From Aeromonas sp. FDAARGOS 1405 (GTDB lineage Bacteria; Pseudomonadota; Gammaproteobacteria; Enterobacterales; Aeromonadaceae): a stretch of DNA of 64,000 nucleotides. The stretch is from contig NZ_CP077311.1 in assembly GCF_019048265.1 (NCBI RefSeq), positions 62,001-126,000 on the forward strand, read 5' to 3'. Every line of letters starts with the position of its first letter. Position 1 is the first letter of the stretch. Positions 19,629 through 29,293 of this stretch are shown piece by piece. Under the pieces are notes generated by a model, which made no database searches, had not been told where the DNA came from, and saw only the letters and a program-made list of their open reading frames with translations. Made by a program: the position numbers and the translations under genes.

Positions 19629-20960
19629 TCAGAACAGCTTGGAAACAATATTCAGGATGGTCAGCACACCGATGATGGTGACAAACAGGTTGCTGGCCTG
19701 ACCTTTATATTTTGCCAGTGCCGGTGTCTTGTTGACGGCATACATCGGCAGCAGACAGAGCAGGGAAGCGATGATCGGCGCCCCCATTGCCTCAATCAGG
19801 TCGAGGATGTTGGGATTGACATAAGCAACCAGCCAGGTAGAGCCCATGATGAACAACATACTGATCATGTTCAGCTTTTTACTGGAAACCTTGCTTTTGT
19901 CGCCCTGATAGCCAAAGCGGAGGATGAGGCCGTTCAACCCTTCCAACGTTCCCAGATAGTGGCCGAAGAAGGATTTGAAGATGGCAACCAGCGCAATGAT
20001 AGAAGCCGCATACTCCAAAGTGGTGGCAAACGCAGACTTGCTGCCCGTCATTGAGGAGAAGTGGTTGGCCAGATAGGAGAGCACCGGAATGTTCTGGGCC
20101 TTGGCGTCCGCCATATTTTGCGGCGACAAGGTAAAGAGACAGCTGAAGGCAAAGAACATCACCACGGCAACCATCAGCATGCTGGCACCGGAGATGATTT
20201 TGGAGCAGCGTTTCTCGGTAAAATCGCGACCGAACTCATGCTCATACTCTTCCCGTTTGGAAACGATGAAAGAGGAGACAATCGGCGAGAAGTTGAAGGA
20301 GAAGACCATGATGGAGATCCCCAGCCAGACGGTGACCAGAATACCGTCGTGACCAAACATGGATATCTCGCTCAGGTTGACCTGATCAAAGACGGCACTG
20401 TTCCAGTAAGGAATGAGGGAGAGAGAAATAACGATCAGACTGGCAATAAAGGGAAAGACCAGATAGCTCATTACGCGAACCATCAGATCCTTGCCGAAAT
20501 AGATCACGAAGGCCATCAACAGCAGCAGCCCAAGGGCGACAACACCCCGATTGAGCGGCGCCATTTGCAGTTGATGTTCCCAGAATGCCATGAAGGTATT
20601 GGTGATTGTCACACCATATATCCACAGCAGTGGGCAGATGGCAAAGAAATAGAGGAAGGTAATTACCACCCCGCCCATTTTGCCAAAATGCTCTTCAACG
20701 GTCTCGGTAATATTTGCCGATGGGTTACTGCCGGAAAGACATAATCTGGCCAACGCTCTGTGGCAATAAAATGCAATAGGGTAAGCCAGCACCAACATGA
20801 TTAATATTGGTATCAGGCCACCATATCCGGCCCGAATGGGGAAAAATAGAACACCTGCACCGATCGCTGTACCAAACAGACCGAGTCCCCAGGTTGTATC
20901 CGATTTACGCCATGCTTTGACACTCTCTTTACTGCTGCTAACGACACTATCCAAGATCAT
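19629..20960 (-). CDS. tdcC: Threonine/serine:H+ symporter TdcC
   Basis: 443 residues, the same length as E. coli TdcC. A member of the hydroxy/aromatic amino acid permease family with about 11 membrane helices, importing L-threonine and L-serine with a proton across the inner membrane. The start [22 protein letters not shown] carries the conserved glycine-rich first helix. It begins 11 bases after tdcB, a tight operon junction. Its base composition is visibly richer in A and T than most of the window, as is tdcB. Confidence 0.94.
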   Translation of the reverse strand: MILDSVVSSSKESVKAWRKSDTTWGLGLFGTAIGAGVLFFPIRAGYGGLIPILIMLVLAYPIAFYCHRALARLCLSGSNPSANITETVEEHFGKMGGVVITFLYFFAICPLLWIYGVTITNTFMAFWEHQLQMAPLNRGVVALGLLLLMAFVIYFGKDLMVRVMSYLVFPFIASLIVISLSLIPYWNSAVFDQVNLSEISMFGHDGILVTVWLGISIMVFSFNFSPIVSSFIVSKREEYEHEFGRDFTEKRCSKIISGASMLMVAVVMFFAFSCLFTLSPQNMADAKAQNIPVLSYLANHFSSMTGSKSAFATTLEYAASIIALVAIFKSFFGHYLGTLEGLNGLILRFGYQGDKSKVSSKKLNMISMLFIMGSTWLVAYVNPNILDLIEAMGAPIIASLLCLLPMYAVNKTPALAKYKGQASNLFVTIIGVLTILNIVSKLF

Positions 20961-20971
20961 GACTGTATTCC

Positions 20972-21976
20972 TTACAGGCTAAATTGACGGATATTGTTCT
21001 GTTCGATAATTTCGACGATCCGGGTCAGGTCAATATTGCCACCCGAAATAATGCTGACGGTCTTTTTGCCTTCGACATAATGCTTGAGTTTGCCGCTGAG
21101 CAGTGCTGCCGAGGCCAGAGCTCCCGCCCCTTCGGTAATCACCTTGTTGCGCTGAATCAGGTCAACCATGCTGTGACGAATATCATCTTCAGTCACCAGA
21201 ACAATGTCATCGACCAGCTCTTTGACAATTTCATAGGTCAGGGTGCCGGGTCTTGCCACGTCACAGCCATCAGCCAGCGTGCTACTGGTTCTATGATTGG
21301 TAATGGTGCCTGCGTAGTATGAAGCCGCCATGCCGTGAACATTCTCCGACTGCACGCCAATCACACGGATAGTCGGGTTGATGGATTTGATGGCCATGGC
21401 AACACCCGCAATCAGACCACCGCCGCCAATCGGCACTATGATGTTATCGACATCATACAAATCTTCGATAATTTCCAGGCCAATGGTTCCTTGGCCGGCA
21501 ATCACTTTTGCATCGTCAAAAGGGGGTATAAATACGCGACCTTCCATTTCCACGATTTCGCTGACTTTGGCAATGGTGTCATTGAAACTATTGCCATGCA
21601 GAATAACTTCCGCCGAATAATCGCTGGTTGCAGCAATTTTTGATTTGGGTGCGCAGCAAGGCATGACCACCTTGGCATCAATTCCCAGCATGGCACTGGA
21701 CAAAGATACCCCCTGCGCATGATTACCGGCAGAGCAGGCGACAACACCTTTTTGACGCTCCTCCAGACTTAATGAACTGAGTTTGTTGAAAGCACCGCGA
21801 ATTTTAAAAGAGCCAGTACGTTGCATGTTTTCAAGCTTGAGGTAAACCTCGCCATGACAACGTTCGCTGATGTAGTTAGAGGGTAATTGCGCGGTCTTGT
21901 ATATATGGTTGGTCAGTCTTTTTTTGGCTTCGGTAATATCATGAAGACCAATGGGCAGATTGCTATACATCTTCAT
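20972..21976 (-). CDS. tdcB: Catabolic threonine dehydratase TdcB
   Basis: 334 residues from the ATG at 21976 (an AGAG site upstream); a second ATG six bases later is possible, and the frame runs 26 codons further upstream without family resemblance. A PLP enzyme that deaminates threonine to 2-ketobutyrate and serine to pyruvate. The PLP lysine is in [11 protein letters not shown], the phosphate loop in [11 protein letters not shown]. There is no C-terminal ACT-type regulatory domain, which separates it from IlvA. It is the first gene of the operon. Confidence 0.95.
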   Translation of the reverse strand: MKMYSNLPIGLHDITEAKKRLTNHIYKTAQLPSNYISERCHGEVYLKLENMQRTGSFKIRGAFNKLSSLSLEERQKGVVACSAGNHAQGVSLSSAMLGIDAKVVMPCCAPKSKIAATSDYSAEVILHGNSFNDTIAKVSEIVEMEGRVFIPPFDDAKVIAGQGTIGLEIIEDLYDVDNIIVPIGGGGLIAGVAMAIKSINPTIRVIGVQSENVHGMAASYYAGTITNHRTSSTLADGCDVARPGTLTYEIVKELVDDIVLVTEDDIRHSMVDLIQRNKVITEGAGALASAALLSGKLKHYVEGKKTVSIISGGNIDLTRIVEIIEQNNIRQFSL

Positions 21977-22024
21977 CGCAAATCTCTTTTTATTTATTAA
22001 TTTGTAGGGTTTTATTTCACTGGG

Positions 22025-22074
22025 CGAAGCGATACTAGGTTCTATCACTTGCAATTAATGTGAGCATAAACACA
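22025..22074 (-). promoter_or_regulatory. Class II CRP-type promoter of the tdc operon
   Basis: On the minus strand the CRP-like site TGTGT-TTATGC-TCACA (22074 down to 22059) matches nine of ten consensus positions. A -10 box TAGTAT lies at 22037-22032, putting the start near 22025. The site centre is then about 41.5 bases upstream, the class II spacing. The leader to tdcB is about 48 bases. Positions were counted by eye; the start site is predicted. Confidence 0.6.
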
Positions 22075-22289
22075 AAAAAATCTACAAAGAGACTGCGTAA
22101 CGGTGAAATTATCAAAAAATGTGATGACAGCGACACTTGAATCCAAAATTATTAAAAAAAGTAATCGTAGATTGGAAAATCAATATGGTTAACAACTCCA
22201 AAACAAAGCGGCAAAGATTAGATTTTTCAGGGCAATCGCGTTGCTTTTTGCAACCGGTGATCAGTTTCTTGCCTGCCAGAACCGGGATA

Positions 22290-22315
22290 ATAAAAAAAGG
22301 AGCCGATGTGGCTCC
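22290..22315 (-). terminator. Rho-independent terminator of grxD
   Basis: On the minus strand GGAGCC, loop ACATC, GGCTCC followed by seven T (the A-run at 22292-22298). It lies about 20 bases after the grxD stop and upstream of the tdc promoter, so it also insulates tdc from grxD. Confidence 0.85.
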
Positions 22316-22336
22316 CTATCGACAACACAGGACCGA

Positions 22337-22681
22337 TTACTCGGCTGCTGCATCATCTTTCTTGTACTTGGCAGCAGTCTCTTTGATCAGACTCTGCAAC
22401 TCGCCAGCCTGGAACATCTCGATCATGATGTCACAGCCGCCGATCAGCTCACCTTCAACCCACAACTGCGGGAATGTCGGCCAGTTGGCAAACTTCGGCA
22501 ATTCAGCACGGATATCCGGATTTTGCAGGATATCAACATATGCAAACGGCTCGCCGCAGGACATCAGTGCCTGGGAGGCCTGGGCAGAGAAGCCACAGCT
22601 GGGTAGCTTGGGGGATCCCTTCATATAGAGGATGATGGGGTTGTCAGCCAGCTGCTGCTTAATCTTTTCAATAGTTTCCAT
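22337..22681 (-). CDS. grxD: Monothiol glutaredoxin GrxD
   Basis: 114 residues. The CGFS active site (Cys29) and the following WPTFPQLWVEGELIGGCDI glutathione-binding segment identify the Grx4 family, which carries [2Fe-2S] clusters shared with glutathione and often partners BolA proteins. The C-terminal tail KKDDAAAE is typical. It stands alone, divergent from sodB, with its own terminator. Confidence 0.95.
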   Translation of the reverse strand: METIEKIKQQLADNPIILYMKGSPKLPSCGFSAQASQALMSCGEPFAYVDILQNPDIRAELPKFANWPTFPQLWVEGELIGGCDIMIEMFQAGELQSLIKETAAKYKKDDAAAE

Positions 22682-22818
22682 AGGTGCCTCACTAGAGCGA
22701 TTTCGGCGGCCATTCTACTGCAATCTTGCCAGAGCACAAACTGACAAAGGGGTGACTCGGCTCGAATTGTGCAAAGAATCTACTCAGGCTTGATCGCGAT
22801 CATGGCGCCAATCAAGAG

Positions 22819-22848
22819 TTGTTAGGCCATCTTTGATACTGCTACAAT
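22819..22848 (+). promoter_or_regulatory. Putative sigma-70 promoter of sodB
   Basis: TTGTTA at 22819-22824 and TACAAT at 22843-22848 with an 18-base spacer. The start would be near 22855, giving an untranslated leader of about 115 bases that holds a perfect hairpin. Confidence 0.5.
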
Positions 22849-22889
22849 CCCTTGGCTTTGGGCTACTCGGCCCCATCATTTTAAAAACA

Positions 22890-22914
22890 ACTCTTTTCAG
22901 ATATAGAAAAGAGT
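22890..22914 (+). repeat. Perfect inverted repeat in the sodB leader
   Basis: ACTCTTTTC (22890-22898), seven-base loop, GAAAAGAGT (22906-22914). It is inside the predicted sodB 5' untranslated region, 55 bases before the ATG. It may be an mRNA stem or a dimeric repressor site. Confidence 0.55.
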
Positions 22915-22969
22915 ACGCAATGTCTTGCAACCGTCGCCTTCGCACGGTCCAGCCAATGGAGAGTAGAAA

Positions 22970-23554
22970 ATGGCATTCGAACTTCCCGCTCTGCCCTATG
23001 CAATCAACGCTCTGGAACCGCACATCTCCCAGGAAACTCTGGAATATCACCACGGCAAGCACCACAACACCTATGTGGTCAACCTGAACAATCTGGTGCC
23101 GGGTACCGAGTTTGAAGGCAAGTCTCTGGAAGAGATCATCAAGACCTCCAGCGGCGGCATCTTCAACAACGCAGCCCAGATCTGGAACCACACCTTCTAC
23201 TGGCACTGCCTCTCCCCGAATGGCGGTGGTGAGCCGACTGGCGCCCTGGCTGATGCCATCAACAAGGCATTCGGCTCCTTCGCCGAGTTCAAGGATGCCT
23301 TCACCAAATCAGCCATCGGTAACTTCGGCTCCAGCTGGACCTGGCTGGTGAAGAAAGCTGACGGCTCTCTGGCTATCGTTAACACCTCCAACGCAGGTTG
23401 CCCGCTGACTGAAGCCGGTACCACCCCGCTGCTGACCGTTGACCTGTGGGAACACGCCTACTACATCGACTTCCGCAACCTGCGTCCGAAGTACATGGAA
23501 ACCTTCTGGGCTCTGGTTAACTGGGAATTTGTGGCCAAGAATCTGGCTGCCTAA
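22970..23554 (+). CDS. sodB: Iron superoxide dismutase SodB
   Basis: 194 residues. Converts superoxide to oxygen and peroxide in the cytoplasm. The metal ligands are readable: His27 in EYHHGKHH, His74 in WNHTFYW, then the Asp and His of [31 protein letters not shown] is the pattern of iron rather than manganese enzymes. The ribosome site GGAGAGTAG before the ATG is nearly the E. coli one. A strong terminator follows. Confidence 0.96.
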   Translation: MAFELPALPYAINALEPHISQETLEYHHGKHHNTYVVNLNNLVPGTEFEGKSLEEIIKTSSGGIFNNAAQIWNHTFYWHCLSPNGGGEPTGALADAINKAFGSFAEFKDAFTKSAIGNFGSSWTWLVKKADGSLAIVNTSNAGCPLTEAGTTPLLTVDLWEHAYYIDFRNLRPKYMETFWALVNWEFVAKNLAA

Positions 23555-23570
23555 TAAGCCTCGCTTGCCA

Positions 23571-23599
23571 AAACGCCCCGCACTGCGGGGCGTTTTTTT
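23571..23599 (+). terminator. Rho-independent terminator of sodB
   Basis: AACGCCCCG, loop of a few bases, CGGGGCGTT, then a run of T. It starts about 18 bases after the sodB stop. Confidence 0.9.
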
Positions 23600-23621
23600 A
23601 TCTCTATATAGCAGCTGAAAT

Positions 23622-23648
23622 GAAAGAGGCGCCCGCAGGCGCCTTTTT
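23622..23648. terminator. Hairpin between sodB and mlaA, probably the mlaA terminator
   Basis: GGCGCC (23628-23633), loop CGCA, GGCGCC (23638-23643) followed by TTTTT on the plus strand; on the minus strand the stem is followed by a mixed TCTTTCATTT. It lies about 20 bases after the mlaA stop. Confidence 0.65.
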
Positions 23649-23667
23649 ACATATCGGGATGGCCCAC

Positions 23668-24480
23668 TTACTGGTCCAACTCGTCCATATATTCATCCAG
23701 ATTGGCATCGTCGGCCTGCTCTTGCTGAGACGCTTTCAGCTCAGCCTGCTTGCCCGTCACCTTGCCTTGGCTGTACTGCAGATAGAAGTCCTTGGTTAGC
23801 GCATAGGGGTCGAGGGAGTTGTCGATGATCCGCTCCTGATCGATCAGCTTGGCGCGATTACCCAAACCATCCAGTACCCAATGGGTAACCCTTAACGGGA
23901 TAGTCAGCAAGGCATAGGGGAAATAGATGGTATCAATGGTGTCACCGACCAGCTCCCGGGTGGTGGTCGGACCGTAAACAGGCACCATGATGTAAGCACC
24001 ATTACCAATATCAGCCTTGCCAAGTACGGTATCCATCTCCAGCTTGTTGCGCTCGAGACCGGCATGTTTGGCCACATCGAAGATACCCAGCAGACCGACC
24101 GTGGTGTTGATGGTAAAACGCCCCAGGTTGGTACCCGCTCCTTTCAAGTCGCCGGTGATCAGGTGGTTCACCATGCTGCTCGGTTCATCAAAGTTGGCAA
24201 CAAAGTTGGCAATGCCATCCTTCACCCCCACCGGAATATAGCGAGCGTAAGCATGTACCACAGGACGTGCTACATAGGGCTCCAGCACATCATAATTGAC
24301 CGCCCACATGGCCCGGTTTGCTCCCTGGAAGGGATCACGCGGGTCGGCCGCCGTACTGGTGGCGCCCGGACGATTCATACCGGGATTGAGATCCAGACTC
24401 TCTGGGCCAGGCTTGGGCGGGCCACCGGCACAACCAGCCAGCAAGAGGGCTGCCAGTATGGCCCCTGAACGAAGATACAT
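23668..24480 (-). CDS. mlaA: Outer-membrane lipid asymmetry lipoprotein MlaA (VacJ)
   Basis: 270 residues. The signal peptide ends in LLLAGC with lipidated Cys17. MlaA sits in the outer membrane with porins, pulls misplaced phospholipids from the outer leaflet and hands them to MlaC. DPFQGANRAMWAVNYDVLEP, then FNINT-like GRFTINTTVGLLGIFDVA and YGPTTTRELVGDTID are the core family segments. The C-terminal 40 residues are acidic and glutamine-rich. It follows ccmI after a hairpin and is probably a separate unit; the mlaBCDEF genes are not here. Confidence 0.93.
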   Translation of the reverse strand: MYLRSGAILAALLLAGCAGGPPKPGPESLDLNPGMNRPGATSTAADPRDPFQGANRAMWAVNYDVLEPYVARPVVHAYARYIPVGVKDGIANFVANFDEPSSMVNHLITGDLKGAGTNLGRFTINTTVGLLGIFDVAKHAGLERNKLEMDTVLGKADIGNGAYIMVPVYGPTTTRELVGDTIDTIYFPYALLTIPLRVTHWVLDGLGNRAKLIDQERIIDNSLDPYALTKDFYLQYSQGKVTGKQAELKASQQEQADDANLDEYMDELDQ

Positions 24481-24522
24481 ATGATTGTCCTGACGTTTTA
24501 TTTTGATTTATCAGAAGTATAG

Positions 24523-24554
24523 ATAACCCGGCCCCTATCAAGGAGCCGGGTTAT
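24523..24554 (-). terminator. Probable terminator of the ccm operon after ccmI
   Basis: ATAACCCGGCCCC (24523-24535) pairs with GGAGCCGGGTTAT (24542-24554), about 12 base pairs with one mismatch. The following minus-strand sequence is only partly T-rich, so the terminator may be weak. Confidence 0.55.
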
Positions 24555-24566
24555 TCAAAGGACATA

Positions 24567-25835
24567 TTAGAGGGCGTGATCGATACGGATGTCAATCGGA
24601 GCAGTAGGGATCTCGGCCGTCTTGACCGGAACGGATACCCCTTCGAAGGCTCCTTCCTTGTTCATCACATTGCCACCGCGGGAGAGACGTGCCTTGAACT
24701 GCAGTTCTGGATACGCTTCCAGCTTGCTGCCCTCCATCATGGCGTCACCATCCCCCAGTGAAAGGGTGACAGGCAGGGTTGGCCCAGCGATACGTTTCAC
24801 CGCGATGGGCATGGGTGGTCCGTTGGGCACTACAGCAAATACGAAGAGATGAGCATCTTCCGGCATCTGGATGCCCGCAGCCAGCGTGATGTGGATGGGG
24901 AACTCTCCCTCATTAACGTCAGACTGCTTTACCTGCTCTGTTCCCGTTTTGGCTGCGCCTGAATTCGTCACCTCTATGCCACGCTGCTTGAGCTGCGTGC
25001 GGGCATACTCAATGGAGCGCTCAACCATCACATAACGGGGAGAGCCTTTTTCCATCAAGGGCAACATCGCCTGCCAGCGATCGAGGGCGGTCTGGAAGTC
25101 CTCTTTCTGCAGCGCCATAAAGGCATAGACGGAGCGCGCCTCGATATTATCAGGCTCCTGCGCGATGGCTGCACGCAGCAGTGCATCGGCCTGCACCTCC
25201 TCCCCCGTCATCATCAGCGCTTGGGCATAGGGCACCGCCACCAGCGATTTCTGGGGAGCAAGCTTGTAGGCACGCGACAGCGCATCGTTGGCCATCTCGG
25301 GATCATTGCCATCCAGTGCCAAGCGCCCCAACAGCAACCAGCCTCGATAGTCGTTCGGTTCATCCTTGAGGCGGGTACGCAGTGCCAGCGTGAAGTCGAG
25401 CAGATCCTGCTCGGTTACCTTGGCATCGCGCTCAACCAGTATTCGGTTGCTGAGCTCGCCAAGACGGCTGCTGGCGTCTTGCCAGCGGCTCACCTCCTGC
25501 CATGAACCCAGCTTGTAGTAGATTCCCAGGCTCACCACCACCAGCACCAGAACACCCGGGATCCAGCTCAGACTCTTGCCACTGCGGGCGGTCTGCTCCA
25601 CATCGGGAATATCATCCAGCAGGCTGCGCTGCAACTCGATGAGCGAATCGGGCTCCTCGGCAAGCACACCCTGTTCTCGCTCCTCGCCGATCTCCAGCAA
25701 GCGCTGACGATAGAGCTGTTTGTTGAGCGCCGAACGACTGATGCTCTGGTTCCCCTCACTGCGCCACAACGGTAACACCAGAGCCAGACTCACCAGCACC
25801 AGCAGGGCCGCAATCACAATCCAAAAGGCGGTCAT
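24567..25835 (-). CDS. ccmI: Cytochrome c maturation protein CcmI (apocytochrome chaperone)
   Basis: 422 residues. Two N-terminal membrane helices (about 5-22 and 95-112) flank a cytoplasmic leucine-rich segment; the periplasmic remainder has TPR-like repeats (residues about 150-270), which hold the C-terminus of apocytochrome c, and a beta-rich C-terminal domain. It forms the haem ligation complex with CcmF and CcmH. The start overlaps the ccmH stop by four bases. E. coli splits this function differently by having it fused to CcmH. Confidence 0.9.
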   Translation of the reverse strand: MTAFWIVIAALLVLVSLALVLPLWRSEGNQSISRSALNKQLYRQRLLEIGEEREQGVLAEEPDSLIELQRSLLDDIPDVEQTARSGKSLSWIPGVLVLVVVSLGIYYKLGSWQEVSRWQDASSRLGELSNRILVERDAKVTEQDLLDFTLALRTRLKDEPNDYRGWLLLGRLALDGNDPEMANDALSRAYKLAPQKSLVAVPYAQALMMTGEEVQADALLRAAIAQEPDNIEARSVYAFMALQKEDFQTALDRWQAMLPLMEKGSPRYVMVERSIEYARTQLKQRGIEVTNSGAAKTGTEQVKQSDVNEGEFPIHITLAAGIQMPEDAHLFVFAVVPNGPPMPIAVKRIAGPTLPVTLSLGDGDAMMEGSKLEAYPELQFKARLSRGGNVMNKEGAFEGVSVPVKTAEIPTAPIDIRIDHAL

Positions 25836-26311
25836 TGTTTATCTTCCTCTTTGAGCAGCTCGGCCAGGCGACGCTGCTCTTCATCGCTCAGGGTGCTATC
25901 CACAGGCTCTGACGTTGCCGCAGAGCGTCGGCTACGTATCACCACCACGCCGAGACCGATAACGATCACTAACAGCGGGCCCAGCCAGAGGATCAGGGTC
26001 GAAGCCATCAGGGGCGGGTTATAGAGGATAAAGTTGCCATAGCGGGCAACCATGTAGTCCACGATCTCCTCTTTATTCTTGCCCTCGCGCACCATCTGGT
26101 AGGTCTTGTCGCGCAAGTCCTTGGCCAGCCCCGCATTGGAGTCGGCGATATCCTGGTTCTGGCACTTGGGGCAGCGCAGCTCTTTGGTCAGTTCGCGAAA
26201 GACCTGCTCCTGATTGTCGTTTTCGAAGGTGTAGACATCGATAGCAGCCATGGCCGGCGCTTGTACCACCCATCCCAGCAACAGTAGCAGGGAAGCAATA
26301 AACACTCTCAT
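25832..26311 (-). CDS. ccmH: Cytochrome c maturation protein CcmH
   Basis: 159 residues from the ATG at 26311, with GAGGGG well placed; a GTG 15 bases earlier overlaps the ccmG stop but is less well placed. Signal peptide, then the thiol motif LRCPKCQNQDIADS, which reduces the apocytochrome CXXCH cysteines together with CcmG, then one membrane helix near residues 102-122 and a short cytoplasmic tail. This is the short form, with the TPR part supplied by the separate ccmI. Confidence 0.93.
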   Translation of the reverse strand: MRVFIASLLLLLGWVVQAPAMAAIDVYTFENDNQEQVFRELTKELRCPKCQNQDIADSNAGLAKDLRDKTYQMVREGKNKEEIVDYMVARYGNFILYNPPLMASTLILWLGPLLVIVIGLGVVVIRSRRSAATSEPVDSTLSDEEQRRLAELLKEEDKQ

Positions 26312-26322
26312 CGAAACACCCC

Positions 26323-26853
26323 TCACTTCATGGCATCAAAGATGGGTTTGAGGGTCGATACCCAGTTCTGGGGGTTGATATCCCCCACGTGGCGATAACG
26401 GATTATCCCCTTGCTGTCGATAAAGAAGGTTTCCGGCGCGCCGTACACCCCCAGATCAAGCCCCAGCATGCCGTCCGGATCATAGAGATTGACCTGATAG
26501 GGGTTGCCCAGCTCAGCCAGCCACTTGATCGCCTTGGCGCGTTCATCCTTGTAGTTCATGCCGATAATGGGGATCCCCTGCCCTGCCAGCTGTTTGAGGT
26601 AAGTGTGCTCGCCATAACAGGTAGGACACCAGGTAGCCCAGACGTTGAGCAACATGGGCCGGCCGGTCAGAATGGTGCGATCATGCTGTTTACCCAGATC
26701 GTAAATGTCCTGAAGGGTAAATACCGGCACCTCCTTGCCCACCATCACGGATTCGAGTTTGGTGGGATCGGAGTAGAGCCCTTTGAACAGGAACACAGCC
26801 CCCAGCAAAAAAACGATAAAGGGAATTAGAAACAACCAGACCTTTTTGTTCAT
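26323..26853 (-). CDS. ccmG: Thiol:disulfide interchange protein CcmG/DsbE
   Basis: 176 residues. One N-terminal membrane anchor and a periplasmic thioredoxin fold with the active site WATWCPTCYGEH. It keeps apocytochrome cysteines reduced for haem attachment. The acidic, cis-proline segment GVYGAPETFFID is typical. The ATG overlaps the ccmF stop (ATGA). Confidence 0.95.
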   Translation of the reverse strand: MNKKVWLFLIPFIVFLLGAVFLFKGLYSDPTKLESVMVGKEVPVFTLQDIYDLGKQHDRTILTGRPMLLNVWATWCPTCYGEHTYLKQLAGQGIPIIGMNYKDERAKAIKWLAELGNPYQVNLYDPDGMLGLDLGVYGAPETFFIDSKGIIRYRHVGDINPQNWVSTLKPIFDAMK

Positions 26854-28805
26854 GCCTTGGCTTCCTCCTCACGACGGCCGAAACGGTAACGCTTGTCCAG
26901 CATCGCCAGCACGCCACCGATAGCCATAAAGACGCCACCGAACCAGATCCAGCGCACGAACGGCTTGTAGTAGATCCGCACAGCCCAGGCATTATTGTCT
27001 AGCTGCTCGCCAAGGGCCGCATAAAGATCTCGCGTGAAACCGGCATCAATGGCCGCTTCGGTCATCGGCATCCGGGTCACTGTGTACATCCGCTTCTCGG
27101 GTTTGAGCAGGGCTACCTGTTTGCCATTCTTGTGTACTTCCAGCACGCCTTTGAAGCCATCATAGTTGGGGCCATTCTTCTCCTTGATACCGGTGAAGAC
27201 GAACTCGTAATCAGCAAAGTGCACCCGATCACCCGCCTGCATCCGCAGATCCTTCTCGATGCTGTAGTTCTGGGTACAGGCGATGCCTATGATGCTGACT
27301 GCCAGCCCCACATGGCCAAGGATCATCGCCCAGTGACTGTTGCCAAGCTTGCGCACACCGACCGCAAAATGGTGCTTGTGGGTGGCCCGCACCCAGGTCT
27401 CCTGCAGGCTGGTAACGATGATCCAGACCCCCAGACCAATCCCCACCGCCGCCCACGGCTTGAAGGTTTCGGCCAAGAGCAGCGGCAACAGCAGGGCTGC
27501 AGCCAGGCTCAGCACCAGCGCAAGGATCACTTTGCCCTTGAGCTCGCCAAGCTCCTGGCGGCGCCAGCGAAACAGCGGACCAACCCCCAGTAGCAGAGCA
27601 AACGGAATGATCAGCCAACTGTAGATATGGTTGAAGAAGGGGGTACCGATAGAGATGCTCCCCAGCCCCAGCTCCTTGTGCACCAGCGGTAACAAGGTGC
27701 CTAACAGCACGGTGAGCAGGCCCGCCACCAGCATGATGTTGTTGGCCAGCAGCAGGGTTTCGCGACTCCACAGCTCATGCTTGCCGTGACTTTTCACCTG
27801 CGAACCTTTAAAGGCAAACAGCAGCAAGGATGAGCCGATCACCGCCAGCAAAAAGCCGAGAATAAACAGGCCGCGGGTCGGGTCGGAGGCAAACGCATGA
27901 ACCGACACCAGCACGCCGGAGCGCACCAGGAAGGTACCGAGCAGGCTCAACGAGAAGGCCGAGAGGGCCAGCAGCACGGTCCACGCCTTGAAGGTTGCGC
28001 GCTTCTCGCTCACCGCAAGCGAGTGCAGCAGGGCCGTACCCGCCAGCCAGGGCATGAAGGAGGCGTTTTCTACCGGATCCCAGAACCACCAGCCGCCCCA
28101 ACCGAGCTCGTAGTAGGCCCACCAGGAGCCCAGCACGATGCCGAGGGTCAGGAATACCCAGGCCGCCATGGTCCAGGGGCGCGACCAGCGGGCCCAGGTT
28201 GCATCGAGACGACCGGTCATCAATGAGGCTATGGCGAAAGCAAACGCCACCGAGAATCCCACATAGCCCATGTAAAGCATCGGTGGATGGAAGATCAGAC
28301 CCGGATCCTGCAGCAGCGGATTGAGGTCGCGGCCATCGACCGGAAAATAGGGCAAGGTGCGGGTGAAGGGATCAGAGGTGAACAGCACGAACGCGGTGAA
28401 GCCGACCGAGATCAGCCCCAACACGCCAAGCACCCGCGCCACCGCATCGAGCGGCAGACGGCGGCTGAACATGGCCACCGCCGCAGTCCAGCCGCCCAGG
28501 GTCAGCACCCACAGCAACAAAGAGCCCTCATGGGCGCCCCATACTGCGGAAATGCGATAGGCAAGCGGCAGCAGGCTGTTGGAGTTAGTGGCCACATACT
28601 GCACGGTGAAGTCGTTGTCGATAAAGGCCCAGGTCAGGCAGAGAAACGACAGCAGCAGTAACAAAAACTGGGCATAGGCGAGCGGACGCGCTGCCGACAT
28701 CATGCCAAGACGCCCCCAACTTGCACCAAGCAGCGGATAGCTACCCAGCAACAGAGAGGTCGCAAAGGCCAGGATCAGCGCAAACTGTCCTAATTCCGGG
28801 ATCAT
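26850..28805 (-). CDS. ccmF: Haem lyase CcmF
   Basis: 651 residues with about 15 membrane helices. CcmF accepts haem from CcmE and attaches it to apocytochrome c in the periplasm. The tryptophan-rich WWD haem-handling segment reads [19 protein letters not shown] (about residues 230-250). Flanking histidines that bind haem are conserved by position. Overlaps both neighbours by four bases, in the middle of the ccm operon. Confidence 0.96.
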   Translation of the reverse strand: MIPELGQFALILAFATSLLLGSYPLLGASWGRLGMMSAARPLAYAQFLLLLLSFLCLTWAFIDNDFTVQYVATNSNSLLPLAYRISAVWGAHEGSLLLWVLTLGGWTAAVAMFSRRLPLDAVARVLGVLGLISVGFTAFVLFTSDPFTRTLPYFPVDGRDLNPLLQDPGLIFHPPMLYMGYVGFSVAFAFAIASLMTGRLDATWARWSRPWTMAAWVFLTLGIVLGSWWAYYELGWGGWWFWDPVENASFMPWLAGTALLHSLAVSEKRATFKAWTVLLALSAFSLSLLGTFLVRSGVLVSVHAFASDPTRGLFILGFLLAVIGSSLLLFAFKGSQVKSHGKHELWSRETLLLANNIMLVAGLLTVLLGTLLPLVHKELGLGSISIGTPFFNHIYSWLIIPFALLLGVGPLFRWRRQELGELKGKVILALVLSLAAALLLPLLLAETFKPWAAVGIGLGVWIIVTSLQETWVRATHKHHFAVGVRKLGNSHWAMILGHVGLAVSIIGIACTQNYSIEKDLRMQAGDRVHFADYEFVFTGIKEKNGPNYDGFKGVLEVHKNGKQVALLKPEKRMYTVTRMPMTEAAIDAGFTRDLYAALGEQLDNNAWAVRIYYKPFVRWIWFGGVFMAIGGVLAMLDKRYRFGRREEEAKA

Positions 28806-29293
28806 GGCTTATTCCCCTTCAACTGCGCATCAGTGTATTCCGGTTTGAAGTGCATGCCACTGGTGGCATCGGCCACTTCTGGCGGCATGTAGTTTTCATC
28901 GTGTTTGGCCAGTACCTCGAAGGCTTCGACCGTGGTGGCATCTTTGAGAGTTCCTTGCGCCACAATCCCCTGCCCCTCGCGGAACAGATCCGGGAGGATG
29001 CCATCAAATTGCACCATCACCTGATGACCACCATTGTCGATCAGGTTAAAGCTGACCTTGAGGCTGTTCGGATCACGCTTGACTGTGCCGGGGACCACCA
29101 GACCACCAATGCGCAGGCGCTGCCCCTCTTCCGGTTTGATCTTGTCCGGCCCCTTCCCTTCCACCAGCTCGCTCGGGGTATAGAAGAGGTCGATATTCTG
29201 ACTGAGGGCGTAAAGCACCAGCCCGCTCACGGTAGCGAGGCCCAGCGTGATGGCCAGAATAATGGTGAGGCGTTTTTTGCGTCTCGGGTTCAT
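28802..29293 (-). CDS. ccmE: Haem chaperone CcmE
   Basis: 163 residues. A membrane-anchored periplasmic beta-barrel that binds haem covalently through His131 in [10 protein letters not shown], with Tyr135 as axial ligand, and passes it from CcmC to CcmF. The N-terminus [10 protein letters not shown] plus one helix is the usual anchor. Overlaps ccmD and ccmF by four bases each. Confidence 0.95.
   Translation of the reverse strand: MNPRRKKRLTIILAITLGLATVSGLVLYALSQNIDLFYTPSELVEGKGPDKIKPEEGQRLRIGGLVVPGTVKRDPNSLKVSFNLIDNGGHQVMVQFDGILPDLFREGQGIVAQGTLKDATTVEAFEVLAKHDENYMPPEVADATSGMHFKPEYTDAQLKGNKP

Larger units (their letters stand above)
21977..22336. other. Gene-free 360-base region between tdcB and grxD
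   Basis: The region is AT-rich and holds no convincing gene; the plus-strand open frame that crosses it runs antisense into grxD. On the minus strand it contains the grxD terminator (22290-22315), then the tdc promoter with its CRP-type site (22025-22074). A weaker second CRP-like sequence (TGTGA, six bases, CGACA) is at 22120-22135. No LysR-type regulator gene such as tdcA is present. Confidence 0.7.

Noticed and set aside
22137..22628. 163-codon plus-strand frame between tdcB and grxD
   Set aside because: Its second half is antisense to grxD and it crosses the grxD terminator.
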